Position numbers and translations under genes: made by a program
Shown here: piece by piece, positions 17,038-25,559 of the stretch
Layout: every line of letters begins with the position of its first letter
Numbering within the stretch: the stretch's first letter is position 1
The notes under the pieces: model-generated
Told to the model about the DNA's origin: nothing
The model's input: only the letters and a program-made list of their open reading frames with translations
Database searches by the model: none
Assembly (NCBI RefSeq): GCF_035917995.1
Contig: NZ_CP109131.1
Span: 5,022,001-5,086,000 of the forward strand
Direction: 5' to 3'
DNA from: Streptosporangium sp. NBC_01755
Lineage (GTDB): Bacteria > Actinomycetota > Actinomycetes > Streptosporangiales > Streptosporangiaceae
DNA length: 64,000 nucleotides

Positions 17038-17841
17038 ATGGCACTGAACCAACCACTGGCACTGCGCTACGCGGCCCGCTCTGACGTGGGAGTCCGCCGT
17101 GAGGCGAACGAGGATTCGGGCTACGCGAGCGCACGCCTGCTCGCCATAGCGGACGGTATGGGTGGTCATGCGGGTGGAGAGGTCGCCAGCTCACTTGCCG
17201 TCACCGCCATGGTGGCGCTGGACGACACCCTTCCCGCGGGCGGTGTCGACCTGCTCGCCGCGCTCAAGGGCGCCGCCAGGGACGTCAACCACACACTGCG
17301 CGACATGAGCGAGCAGGATCCCACGCTCCGTGGCATGGGTACCACTCTGACCGCCATGCTCTGGGACGGCGCCACCTTCGCCCTGGCCCACGTCGGGGAC
17401 TCCCGGGCCTACATGCTGCGCGACGGCGCCCTCTACCAGATCACCCATGACCACACCCTGGTCCAGTCACTGGTGGACGAAGGGCGGATCACCCCCGAGC
17501 AGGCCGCCGAGCACCCGCGCCGGTCAATGGTGCTGCGGGTCCTTGAGGGCACCGGCGACGGTGAGCTGGACCTGTCGCTGCGCGAGGCCTACCCGGAAGA
17601 CCGCTATCTGCTCTGCTCCGACGGCCTGACCGCCGTGGTCGGTCCCGAGACCCTGTTCAACACGCTGACCGAGATCTCCGACCCCGACGAGGCGGCCCGC
17701 TGGCTCATCGACCTCGCCAACCGGGGGGGCGGCCCCGACAACATCACCTGCATCGTGGCCGACTTCGGGACGCCCACCGGTTCCGCCCCCGTGGAACCGA
17801 CCATCGTGGGCGCCGCGGTCGAGAGGAAACTCTCCCTGTAG
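17038..17841 (+). CDS. PP2C-family Ser/Thr protein phosphatase
   Basis: 267 residues with all PP2C metal-site motifs: SDVGVRREANEDSGY, ADGMGGHAGGEVAS, GTTLTAML, HVGDSRAYMLRDG, CSDGLT and GGPDNITCIVADF. It is a single-domain cytosolic enzyme without membrane helix, so it can reverse cytoplasmic Ser/Thr phosphorylation. It is divergent from the methylase-kinase operon across an 84-bp spacer, which suggests coordinated control and that the kinase is its partner. A close paralogue lies at 28581-29342. The ATG at 17038 has no obvious ribosome binding site. Confidence 0.94.
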   Translation: MALNQPLALRYAARSDVGVRREANEDSGYASARLLAIADGMGGHAGGEVASSLAVTAMVALDDTLPAGGVDLLAALKGAARDVNHTLRDMSEQDPTLRGMGTTLTAMLWDGATFALAHVGDSRAYMLRDGALYQITHDHTLVQSLVDEGRITPEQAAEHPRRSMVLRVLEGTGDGELDLSLREAYPEDRYLLCSDGLTAVVGPETLFNTLTEISDPDEAARWLIDLANRGGGPDNITCIVADFGTPTGSAPVEPTIVGAAVERKLSL

Positions 17842-17853
17842 GGACTTCGGTGC

Positions 17854-17872
17854 CTCCCCGAGCGTCGGGGAG
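17854..17872. terminator. Hairpin between convergent PP2C and purC genes
   Basis: CTCCCCGA and TCGGGGAG form an 8-bp stem around a GCG loop. It sits 13 bp after the phosphatase stop and just before the purC stop on the other strand, so it can serve both transcripts. No strong T-tract. Confidence 0.6.
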
Positions 17873-17883
17873 TTCGCTCGGTC

Positions 17884-18714
17884 CTACCAGGTTCTGCCGG
17901 TGATGCGTTCGTACGCCTCGATGTAGCGCGCCCGGGTGGCCTCCACGACCTCGGCGGGCATCTCGGGAGCGGGCTCCTTCTTGTCCCAGCCCGTGCCGGT
18001 CGCCCAGTCGCGCACGTACTGCTTGTCGAAGGAGAACTGCGCGTGGCCGGGCTCCCACCGGTCGGCGGGCCAGAAGCGGGAGGAGTCGGAGGTCAGCACC
18101 TCGTCGCCGAGCACGAGCGCGCCGTCGGAGTCCCGGCCCAGTTCGATCTTGGTGTCGGCGATGATGATGCCCCGCTCCGCGGCCAGTTCGGAGCCTCGCA
18201 GGTAGATCTCCAGCGTGATCCGCCGGAACTCCTCGGCGGCCTTGGCGCCCTCCAGGGCGACCACCCCGTCGAAGGAGATGGGCTCGTCGTGCTGCCCGAG
18301 CGGTGCCTTGGTGGACGGGGTGAAGATCGGCTCGGGGAGCTTGGAACCGTCCAGCAGACCGGGCGGCAGCGGCACGCCCGAGACCGACCCGTGCGTCCGG
18401 TACTCCTTCAGCCCGCCGCCGGTCAGGTAGCCGCGTGCGACGCACTCGACCTTCGCCATCTCCAGCTTTCTGCACCGCACCGCACGGCCCGCGAACTCGG
18501 CGGGTACGTCGGTCGCCGAGATCACGTGGTTGGGCACGATGTCGGCGAGTTGCTCGAACCACCAGAGCGAGAGCCGCGTGAGGATCTTCCCCTTGTCGGG
18601 GACGGGTGTGGGCAGGATCACGTCGTACACCGACACCCGGTCGGACGCCACGAGGATGATGTCCCCACGGTCCTCGTAGACGTCGCGGACCTTCCCTGAA
18701 TGAAGAAGCTTCAC
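17884..18714 (-). CDS. purC: Phosphoribosylaminoimidazole-succinocarboxamide synthase (SAICAR synthase)
   Basis: 276 residues, full family length. Joins CAIR and aspartate with ATP in purine synthesis. Recognisable blocks: the N-terminal GKVRDVYE ATP-binding region, ASDRVSVYDVILPTPVPDKG, ECVARGYLTGGGLKEY, FTPSTKA, IADTKIELGRD and LTSDSSRFWPAD. The start is GTG at 18714 with AAGGAAAG just upstream; it overlaps by four bases (GTGA) the stop codon of a truncated oxidoreductase frame. That arrangement could couple the translation of the two. No other pur genes are adjacent. Confidence 0.96.
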   Translation of the reverse strand: MKLLHSGKVRDVYEDRGDIILVASDRVSVYDVILPTPVPDKGKILTRLSLWWFEQLADIVPNHVISATDVPAEFAGRAVRCRKLEMAKVECVARGYLTGGGLKEYRTHGSVSGVPLPPGLLDGSKLPEPIFTPSTKAPLGQHDEPISFDGVVALEGAKAAEEFRRITLEIYLRGSELAAERGIIIADTKIELGRDSDGALVLGDEVLTSDSSRFWPADRWEPGHAQFSFDKQYVRDWATGTGWDKKEPAPEMPAEVVEATRARYIEAYERITGRTW

Positions 18715-19107
18715 GGCTTTCCTTGCTCTCGCTCGACCCGGTCGCTGACCGACACCTGCTCACCGTATTCGACATCCGGCGACGGGCCGTGCCCGCCCTG
18801 CCGGACGACCGGCCCGCCCGCGTGGCCGGAGAGGGGCTCGGGCCGCCGGCGGTGAGCGGCCACGGCGTGGCGGGTGTCCTCGGCGATGAGGTCGGCGTTG
18901 ATGGCCGCGGCGGTGTTCAGTGCCGAGGCTGCGGAGACGATCACCTGGGCGCGCAGGTCCGCGACGTTGCCGGCCACCCACACCCCGGGCACCGAGGTGG
19001 CCCCGGTGGGATCGGCGGGCAGGTAGCTGCCGACGACGTGGCCGCCGACCAGCTGCTCGACCGGCTCCAGCCCGAGGGAGACGAGCACGTCGGCCGTCTT
19101 GTCGCAG
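18711..19107 (-). pseudogene. C-terminal stump of a thioredoxin-reductase-like FAD oxidoreductase
   Basis: The frame encodes the last ~100 residues of the NAD(P)/FAD-dependent oxidoreductases that usually lie divergent to XRE-cupin regulators: TADVLVSLGLEPVEQLVGG, then TSVPGVWVAGNVADLRAQV (the FAD-binding GVWVAGN motif) and ALNTAAAINADLIAEDT. The N-terminal FAD domain and the NADPH domain with the CxxC are missing; homology stops near 19107, only about 60 bp from the regulator start. The frame then runs through a nonhomologous tail to a stop overlapping the purC start. The stump (GTG at 19088) might still be translated but cannot be an enzyme. Confidence 0.75.
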
Positions 19108-19131
19108 GACTATCCGTCTACGGTGGCTGAT

Positions 19132-19170
19132 TTGACAAATGCCATTGCCGGAGTAGCAAATAGATGGCAT
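19132..19170 (+). promoter_or_regulatory. Promoter and possible operator of the XRE-cupin gene
   Basis: A consensus -35 TTGACA (19132-19137) is followed after 16 bp by TAGCAA (19154-19159) as a weak -10. The ATG at 19169 lies nine bases after the -10 and has no ribosome binding site, so the mRNA may be leaderless. An inverted repeat ATGCCAT (19139-19145)/ATGGCAT (19164-19170) overlaps the promoter and could be the regulator's own operator. Confidence 0.5.
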
Positions 19171-19774
19171 GGACGACGACGCTCTCACCTCAGACGAAGC
19201 CCTCGACAGGGTCATCGACGCGGTAGGCCCGCGCCTGCGGGCACTGCGCCGGCAGCGCGGCGCGACCCTGGCGCAGCTCTCCGAGGCCACCGGGATCTCG
19301 GTCAGCACCCTGTCCCGCCTGGAGTCCGGCCAACGTCGTCCCACCCTGGAACTCCTGCTTCTGCTGGCCCGAGCCCACCAGATCCCCCTGGACGAACTCG
19401 TCGGCGCGCCGGAGACCGGCGACCCACGCGTCCACCAGCGCCCGATCATCCGCAACGGCAGGACGTTCATCCCGCTGACCCGCCGGCCCGGCGGGCTCCA
19501 GGCATACAAGATGATCATTCCGGCGAGCCGGCCCGGGGTCGGGCCGGAACAGCGGGTCCACGAGGGGTACGAGTGGCTCTACGTCCTGTCCGGGCGGTTG
19601 AGCCTGTCGCTCGGCGAGAAGGAGATCGTCCTGATGCCCGGAGAGGTGGCGGAGTTCGACACCCACATCCCGCACGCCTTCAGCAATCCCGGCCCGGAAC
19701 CCGCCGAAGCCCTCAGCCTGTTCGGCCCCCAGGGCGAACGCCTGCACGTCCGCGCCCGCCCCTCCGACAGGTGA
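19169..19774 (+). CDS. XRE-family transcriptional regulator with C-terminal cupin domain
   Basis: 201 residues. The HTH covers ~22-78 (LRALRRQRGATLAQLSEATG, then SVSTLSRLESGQRRPTLE). A small cupin sensor domain covers ~110-190, with HEGYEWLYVLSG, LSLGEKEIVLMPGEVAEFD and HIPHAFSN supplying the usual His/Glu ligand positions. Such proteins sense small molecules and commonly control a divergent oxidoreductase; here that target gene survives only as a C-terminal stump on the other strand, so the regulator may now be an orphan or act elsewhere. Probably leaderless. Confidence 0.9.
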   Translation: MDDDALTSDEALDRVIDAVGPRLRALRRQRGATLAQLSEATGISVSTLSRLESGQRRPTLELLLLLARAHQIPLDELVGAPETGDPRVHQRPIIRNGRTFIPLTRRPGGLQAYKMIIPASRPGVGPEQRVHEGYEWLYVLSGRLSLSLGEKEIVLMPGEVAEFDTHIPHAFSNPGPEPAEALSLFGPQGERLHVRARPSDR

Positions 19775-19842
19775 GCCGCCGGGTGCCGGTTGCCCGCCAC
19801 GCGGACCGCGAAGCACTTCCATGACCACGTGGGACGCCGCGG

Positions 19843-20205
19843 TCAACCCCGCAGCAGGTCGGCGAGGACCACGGCCTCGCTGATGTCGGCACGCCTGGTC
19901 GCGGTCAGGAGCGTCACCGTTCGCTGCTTCGCCATCTCCCGCAGGTGCTCCAGCGCGGCGGCCCGCTCGGGATCCTTCAACTCGGCCCGGTAGCGGCGGC
20001 CGAACTCCTCGAACCGAGCCGGATCGTGGCCGTACCACGTGCGCAACTCGGTCGAGGGCGCCACCGCCTTGCACCACTCCTGCAGGTGTGCCTTCTCCTT
20101 GGACAGCCCGCGCGGCCAGATCCGGTCGACCAGCACCCGGGCGCCGTCGGAGGCTGTCGGCTCCTCGTAGACCCGGCGCACCCGTACTTTTGGTTTGGTA
20201 GCCAT
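19843..20205 (-). CDS. DUF488 family protein
   Basis: 120 residues, the normal length. The family signature VDRIWPRGLSKEKAHLQEW is near the N-terminus, with TWYGHDPARFEEFGRRYRAEL in the middle and TLLTATRR...NAxVLAxLL-type helices at the end. Family members occur across bacteria; the biochemical role is not established. The ATG at 20205 is the natural start. Neighbours give no functional hint. Confidence 0.88.
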   Translation of the reverse strand: MATKPKVRVRRVYEEPTASDGARVLVDRIWPRGLSKEKAHLQEWCKAVAPSTELRTWYGHDPARFEEFGRRYRAELKDPERAAALEHLREMAKQRTVTLLTATRRADISEAVVLADLLRG

Positions 20206-20321
20206 ACCGTGGTCATTCCCAGACGGCGGTGACGGCAGCCACCGGTCCAGCCACCGGTCCAGCCCCGGGTGGAGTCGGTCCGTCGGTCAGCTGGGCGACA
20301 TTGTTCCGTTTCACAGAGGTA

Positions 20322-20359
20322 AGGGCGGAAAGGGGGGTCAAAGCGCCCCTTTCCGCCCT
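20322..20359 (-). terminator. Strong terminator of the OB-fold/flotillin/ATPase operon
   Basis: AGGGCGGAAAGGGG (20322-20335) and its perfect complement (20346-20359) form a 14-bp stem with a 10-base loop. It lies 20 bp beyond the stop codon of the giant ATPase on the minus strand. Confidence 0.8.
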
Positions 20360-20378
20360 GGGCCCCCGTGAGCGGGTT

Positions 20379-23300
20379 TTATGGTTCGGGGGAGAGCCGG
20401 TCGGCGGCGTGTTCGATGGCGGTGCTCACCCGGTCGGCCAGCAGGCCGACCGCGCCGACCGCGCGGGTCATCGGGTCGTCCTCGGCGCCGCCCAGGGCCT
20501 GGGATCGCAGGTAGGCCGTCTTCACCTCCGCCCACCGCGCGGCCTGCACCGGGGTCAGGGTGCCGCGTAGTTCGGCGAGTTTGAGCAGGTTGGCCTCGGC
20601 GCCGGAGGTGAGGGTCTGGGCCTCGCCGAGGTAGTGATCGTTGATCACCGCCTCCAGTTCGGCGTCGTTCATCACCGGGACGACCCGGGCCGCGAGCTTG
20701 TTCATGTTCCGGTACGAGCCCTGCAGCTGGTAAGGAGGCTCGGTCCGCGAGGCGTCCGACTGGGCGGCCGAGGCGATGTACGCCTGGTTGTTGGCCAGCA
20801 CCACCTTCTGGACCCGGAGCAGCTTGCGCAGCACCGCGAGGACCTGCTCCAGCTCCACCGAGGAGTACGGATGGGAGAGCCGGTCGGCCCGGACCCCGGA
20901 GTCGCCCCGCGCCAGCCGTACCAGCAGGCGGATGTCGCCTCGATCGCGGGTGGACAGCGGGGACAGGACCGGATTCGAGGTCAGCGCGTTGTCGATGTAG
21001 CTCAGCGCGAACAGCTCGTCCCGCCCCGACAGCACGTCGCCGAGGTTCCACACATCGGCCCGGTTGGCGAGCATGTCGGGGATGCGGAAGCGCTTACCCG
21101 ACTCGGTGTACGGGTTGCCCGCCATGCAGACCGCGAAGCGCTTGCCGCGCAGGTCGTAGGTGCGGGTCCGGCCCTCCCAGACGCCCTCCATCCGGCGCTG
21201 GCCGTCGCACAGCGAGATGAACTTCTGCAGCAGCTCCGGGGAGGTGTGCTGGATGTCGTCCAGGTAGAGCAGCACGTTGTTGCCCATCTCCAGCGCGAAG
21301 GAGATCTTCTCGATCTCCTGCCGCGCCGTGGCGTCGGGTGCCTGCGCCGGGTCCACCGAGGTCACCAGGTGGCCCAGGGCCGGGCCGTTGACCTTGACGA
21401 AGATCAGCCCGAGCCGGTTGGCCACGTACTCCATCAGGGTGGTCTTGCCGTAGCCCGGCGGGGAGATGAGCAGCAGCATGCCCATCTGGTCGGTCCGCTT
21501 GGCGTCACCGGCCGCGCCGAGCTGCTTGGCCAGGTTGTCGCCGATCAGCGGCAGGTAGACCTCGTCGAGCAGCTGGTTGCGGACGAAGGCGGTCATCACC
21601 TTCGGCTGGAACTCCTCAAGACGCAGCCGCGCCCGCTCGGCCGCGACCAGCTCGTTGCGCCGCTTCTGGTAGGCGCGGTACGCGGGGACACGGTGGTCGC
21701 GGAAGTGCCGGCTCCTGGCCAGGAACTCGTCCAGCCGTAGCTGGATCGCGCGCCCGGAGATCCGGGGGTGCGCGCCGAGCAGCCCCTCGACCGTGGCGGT
21801 CAGCGCCGCCGACGAGTCGTGCCGCGCCACCTCGCACAGCAGTACGGCCACCGCCTCCACCAGCTCCGCCGATCCGGCCCCCGAGGCACGCCCCGCGCCC
21901 GGTTCCGATCCGGAGGCCGACACCAGGCCAGATCCCGAGGCCGACACCAGGCCAGATCCCGAGGCCGACACCAGGCCCGGTCCCGAGCTTAGGCCGGCGG
22001 CCGGGGCCGAGGCGTCGAAGGCGGACAGCCATGCCTCGGCCAGGCGGTGACGCCCGGGGAGGTCGTCACCAAGCGCTCGCAGGTCGTCCTCGAACTCCTG
22101 GCGCGCGGGGCCGAGCGCCCGGTCGAACCGGTCGAGCAGCGACCGCGCCCCCGCGCTCGTCACGAACCCGAACGGCTTGCTCGCCAGTTCCTCGAAGAGA
22201 TACTCCCCGGCCAGTTCGGAGACGCCCTCGTCTTCCCGTACGCGGGTCCCGGTCGCCCCGGCGGTGCTCGCGGCGGCCACGGCGAGCGCACCCGTCGGAC
22301 CCTCCGGATGGCCGTGAAGGCCCCGGACGAAGGATGCGATCGCCGAGCCGAGGGCGGCGCGGGTCTCCCGAACCGCCTCCACCTGGCCGAACAGGGCCCG
22401 TGCCCGCGCCAGCGACGTCGCCCGGGTGGTCCAGGTCGCGCGGGCGGCCTCGTCGGTGCCGAAGGCCCAGAAGAGCTGGGCGGCGGCCCGCGCGGCCGGT
22501 GGGTAGCGGAGCAGTCCCGCGCCCGCGTGCAGGCGGAGCGCGGCCTGGAGGATCGCGGTGGCGTCGTGGTCGTGGACGCCCCGCTCGTAGCCCTCGTCGT
22601 AGCGGGTCTCCGCCACCCGGCGGACGATCTCCAGCAGTTCGCCGTCGGCCACCGCGGCCTCGTGCAGCGCGTCCAGCGAGATCCGGCGCTCGCCCGAGGC
22701 CGGGGTGCCCGAGGTTCCGGAGGCCCCCAGGGTCAGAGTGCCGGATTCGGCGGCGGCCAGGATGGAGGCGGCCAGGTGCTCGCCCCGATAGACCTCCGGC
22801 GACTCCGAGACCGTCAGCTGGTTCCAGAACGGCCGGGTCTCCTCGAAGGCCGCGTCGAGCACCGGGGAGCGGTAGTCGGTCCCGGTGACGGCGAACGCCA
22901 TCCGGCCTTCGTACGGGACCAGGGTCAGGTCGGCCGGCTGGGTGTTGACCGCGAACAGGTGGCGGCCGAGCCGGATGGTCTCGCCGCCGTCTGTGTAAAG
23001 GTCGAGCCGGTCGCGCAGGGCGCGGCCCGCCTCCTGCCGGGCCGACTTGATCCGGCCTTCGAGCTCCTCGGCGCGGACCTGGTCGCCCAGCGCGCGCAGT
23101 TCCCCGGCCACGCCCTTGAGCTTGAGCACCATCGGGTCGGACCCGAAGTAGGTGTTGACCTCGTCCAGCGACTTCAGCCCGGCCAGGCGGCGCCGTACGC
23201 TCGACAGGATCCGGGTCGCGGAGTCGGCCAGCCGGTCGGCGCGGCGGGCCCGCTCGTCGAGCAACGCCTGGCGGCGCGAGGAGAACGCCTCGTAGACGTC

Positions 23301-25559
23301 CTCCCGCTTGGCGGTCAGCTGCCCCAGGAAGTCGTCGAACTCGGCGAAGCGCGACTCCAGGTTCTCCAGCTGGAGCATCAGCCGGCCCAGCTGCTCGTCG
23401 CAGCGCTCGGGGGTGTCGGACATCGCCAGTGCCCCGGTGATCGCCTGCCCCAGCAGGGCGTACTCGGCGGCGAAGGCGGCCCGGCCCTCACCGGCCAGCA
23501 GCTCCCCGCGCCGGGCGTCCAGCGTGGCGCGGGCGCGGTTGACACCGCCGAGCACCTCGCCGACCCGTTCCAGGATGGCGGTCCGCACGGTGGCGTCGGC
23601 GATGTCGAGCGTGCCGACCACCTCGACCACGATCTCCAGCCCCCGCGCCTGCCGCTCCAGCCGCTCGCCGATCGGCCCGGCCTCGGCCACTGTCGCGATG
23701 GCGCCCGCGTCGGAGACCAGCCGCTCGACCTCCGCGTGGTATCCGGCGAAGGCGTCCTCGCCCCGCAGGAAGCCCGCGGCGCGCTGCGCGGTGCTGTCCA
23801 GCTCGGCCGCCAGTTCCGCGTCGAGCGCGTCGATCCTGGCGACGTCGACGTGGCGCAGCTCGCGCAGGGTCACCAGGTGCCCCTGGGACTGGCGCAGCTC
23901 CGACAGCCGGTCGACCCAGCCCTGGGCGGACCTGGGCGCCTCGCCGCGTGCGTGCCGTACGAGCGCGGCGATGTCGGCGGCGGCGGCCTCCAGCGCCTCG
24001 GCGGCCTGACGGGTGAGCGACTGGACGTTCTCGAACTCGTCCAGCACCTGCTCGGCGGTGGCTCGCACGTCGGCGAGCGGGCCGCGCAGCCGGTGCTCGC
24101 CCAGCCAGTGGTAGTGGTCGAAGGCCCGGACGCAGGAGGCGATCAGCGCCTCGAAGACCGGGATCGACGGCGCCATCTCATCGACCATCCTGGCCACCGA
24201 GAGGCAGTCGGAGATGCCCCGGACCAGCTCCGCGTTACCGATCCGCTCCAGCGGTCCGGTGCCGGCCGGACGGCCGGCGGCGTAGAGGTCCGACTGGTAC
24301 GCCGTCTGCCAGACCTGCATCGGGTGGACGCGGGTGGGCTCCTCGGAGGTGGCCCTGAAAACGACCAGCGTGCCGTCGTCGAACAGCGAGTAGCCGTGGC
24401 AGGAGAGCGGGTTCGCCACCTGCTTGCGGATCACGTTGTACGGCAGCAGCAGCGAGCGCCCCTCGGTGCGGGCGTGGAAGACGTAGAGCACGTCCTCGCC
24501 GTTGGGGGAGCGGATGACCCGCTCGAACTCCAACTCGGACACGTCGGTGTCGAAGGTCTTGCTGATCCCGGTGGACAGGTAGTAGCCGCCGGGGAAGATG
24601 ATCCCCTGGTCCTCGGGCAGGCGCTGGCACGCCTGCCCGATGCCGTCGAGACGGACCACGCCCTTGGTCCGGGTGTTGAAGACCAGGTGCCGCCACTCGG
24701 GCTCCTTGTACGGCCGCACCCGCAGCAGGATCAGCGGGCCGATCCTGGCGTGCTGGACCTCCGCGTCGGCGAGGCTCTGCAGCGGCTCGGCGACCGGCTC
24801 GCGGTAGATGCCCTCGCCGCTCTCGGTGTTGTTCTCGATCTTGATGGTGAGGTCGCCGCCGACGGTCTCGACGAACACCTCGCCCTCGATCGAGATGTGC
24901 GGGTGGCGGCCGAGCACGTGGTCGTCGCGGGTGGCGGGAGTCCACTCGAAGTCGTGCGAGGGCGGGAACGTGTGGTCGCGCTCCCCCCGGTCGTCGATGT
25001 AGGTGAGCGTGCCGTCCGTCCCGACCTGCCAGCGCAGCACCCGGGTGTCCTGCGGGCCGGTCTGGAAGACGGCCAGCAGCCTGTCCTCGACGCGGCGGAG
25101 CTGGAGCAGCCTGGTCTCCCGGTAGTACCGGTAGAGCTCGGCGAAGTCCCGTTCGAAGCGCGGGTCGCGGAACATCGGCGCGGGATCGAACCGGAACGCG
25201 CCGCCTTCCCCCTCCGCCGGGTTCCTGACGAACGTGTGCATGGAGAAGACGTCCGCGACGGCCGTCTCCGGCTTCAACCCGATGAACACGTTGTAGCCGA
25301 AGAGCATGAGCCCGCCGACCGACACGATGTCGCGTGGCACGCAGTTGTTCTCGGTGCGTATCCGCTCGGTGCCGATCAGGCGCAGCTCGGCCCCGCCGAA
25401 CACCGCTAGGCGCTCGGCGTTGAGCGCGTCGGCCTGCCTGGCCAGCTCGGCGGCCTGCTCGGCCAGCCGGGCGCGGAGCACCTCGTAGGTGCCCGCGTCC
25501 AGTCCCGCCCCCTCCGCGCCGGGGGCGTCGGTGACGGCCTCCGCCGTGGAGGACGTCAC
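20379..25559 (-). CDS. Giant AAA+ ATPase of a flotillin-linked operon ('DNA repair ATPase' type)
   Basis: 1726 residues. The N-terminal ~500 residues form a beta-rich region (GGLMLFGYNVFIGLKPE...FSMHTFVRNP...), resembling the domain I recall as DUF3686. About 500-1000 is a long helical/coiled-coil region with many Glu/Arg/Ala repeats. A helical stretch follows, then a Ser/Gly linker (~1195-1218). The AAA+ core has Walker A SPPGYGKTTL (~1370), Walker B LLYLDDIQ (~1433) and AGNPYTESGKRFRIPDMLANR (~1480), as in MoxR-like ATPases. The start GTG overlaps the flotillin stop (GTGA), so translation is coupled. Similar proteins are often labelled DNA repair ATPase; I know of no proof. Its linkage to a membrane flotillin suggests a remodelling role at the membrane. 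Confidence 0.85.
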   Translation of the reverse strand: MTSSTAEAVTDAPGAEGAGLDAGTYEVLRARLAEQAAELARQADALNAERLAVFGGAELRLIGTERIRTENNCVPRDIVSVGGLMLFGYNVFIGLKPETAVADVFSMHTFVRNPAEGEGGAFRFDPAPMFRDPRFERDFAELYRYYRETRLLQLRRVEDRLLAVFQTGPQDTRVLRWQVGTDGTLTYIDDRGERDHTFPPSHDFEWTPATRDDHVLGRHPHISIEGEVFVETVGGDLTIKIENNTESGEGIYREPVAEPLQSLADAEVQHARIGPLILLRVRPYKEPEWRHLVFNTRTKGVVRLDGIGQACQRLPEDQGIIFPGGYYLSTGISKTFDTDVSELEFERVIRSPNGEDVLYVFHARTEGRSLLLPYNVIRKQVANPLSCHGYSLFDDGTLVVFRATSEEPTRVHPMQVWQTAYQSDLYAAGRPAGTGPLERIGNAELVRGISDCLSVARMVDEMAPSIPVFEALIASCVRAFDHYHWLGEHRLRGPLADVRATAEQVLDEFENVQSLTRQAAEALEAAAADIAALVRHARGEAPRSAQGWVDRLSELRQSQGHLVTLRELRHVDVARIDALDAELAAELDSTAQRAAGFLRGEDAFAGYHAEVERLVSDAGAIATVAEAGPIGERLERQARGLEIVVEVVGTLDIADATVRTAILERVGEVLGGVNRARATLDARRGELLAGEGRAAFAAEYALLGQAITGALAMSDTPERCDEQLGRLMLQLENLESRFAEFDDFLGQLTAKREDVYEAFSSRRQALLDERARRADRLADSATRILSSVRRRLAGLKSLDEVNTYFGSDPMVLKLKGVAGELRALGDQVRAEELEGRIKSARQEAGRALRDRLDLYTDGGETIRLGRHLFAVNTQPADLTLVPYEGRMAFAVTGTDYRSPVLDAAFEETRPFWNQLTVSESPEVYRGEHLAASILAAAESGTLTLGASGTSGTPASGERRISLDALHEAAVADGELLEIVRRVAETRYDEGYERGVHDHDATAILQAALRLHAGAGLLRYPPAARAAAQLFWAFGTDEAARATWTTRATSLARARALFGQVEAVRETRAALGSAIASFVRGLHGHPEGPTGALAVAAASTAGATGTRVREDEGVSELAGEYLFEELASKPFGFVTSAGARSLLDRFDRALGPARQEFEDDLRALGDDLPGRHRLAEAWLSAFDASAPAAGLSSGPGLVSASGSGLVSASGSGLVSASGSEPGAGRASGAGSAELVEAVAVLLCEVARHDSSAALTATVEGLLGAHPRISGRAIQLRLDEFLARSRHFRDHRVPAYRAYQKRRNELVAAERARLRLEEFQPKVMTAFVRNQLLDEVYLPLIGDNLAKQLGAAGDAKRTDQMGMLLLISPPGYGKTTLMEYVANRLGLIFVKVNGPALGHLVTSVDPAQAPDATARQEIEKISFALEMGNNVLLYLDDIQHTSPELLQKFISLCDGQRRMEGVWEGRTRTYDLRGKRFAVCMAGNPYTESGKRFRIPDMLANRADVWNLGDVLSGRDELFALSYIDNALTSNPVLSPLSTRDRGDIRLLVRLARGDSGVRADRLSHPYSSVELEQVLAVLRKLLRVQKVVLANNQAYIASAAQSDASRTEPPYQLQGSYRNMNKLAARVVPVMNDAELEAVINDHYLGEAQTLTSGAEANLLKLAELRGTLTPVQAARWAEVKTAYLRSQALGGAEDDPMTRAVGAVGLLADRVSTAIEHAADRLSPEP
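21907..21978. repeat. Three 24-bp tandem repeats inside the giant ATPase
   Basis: Near-identical 24-bp units at 21907-21930, 21931-21954 and 21955-21978, with a partial fourth, encode three copies of the octapeptide linker SGLVSASG in the ATPase. In-frame expansion of a flexible linker. Confidence 0.95.

Noticed and set aside
15010..17841. Complete Pgl/BREX phage-defence system
   Set aside because: A methylase and a kinase are present, but there is no PglZ alkaline phosphatase-like protein, no PglY/BrxC ATPase and no BrxL/Lon protease nearby, and the kinase is a short Hanks type rather than a PglW-sized protein.
22047..25409. A 1120-codon open frame on the plus strand
   Set aside because: It is antisense to the giant ATPase, follows that gene's codon phase, and has the Arg/Gly/Val/Gln bias and runs typical of shadow frames in high-GC DNA. 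No domain is recognisable.
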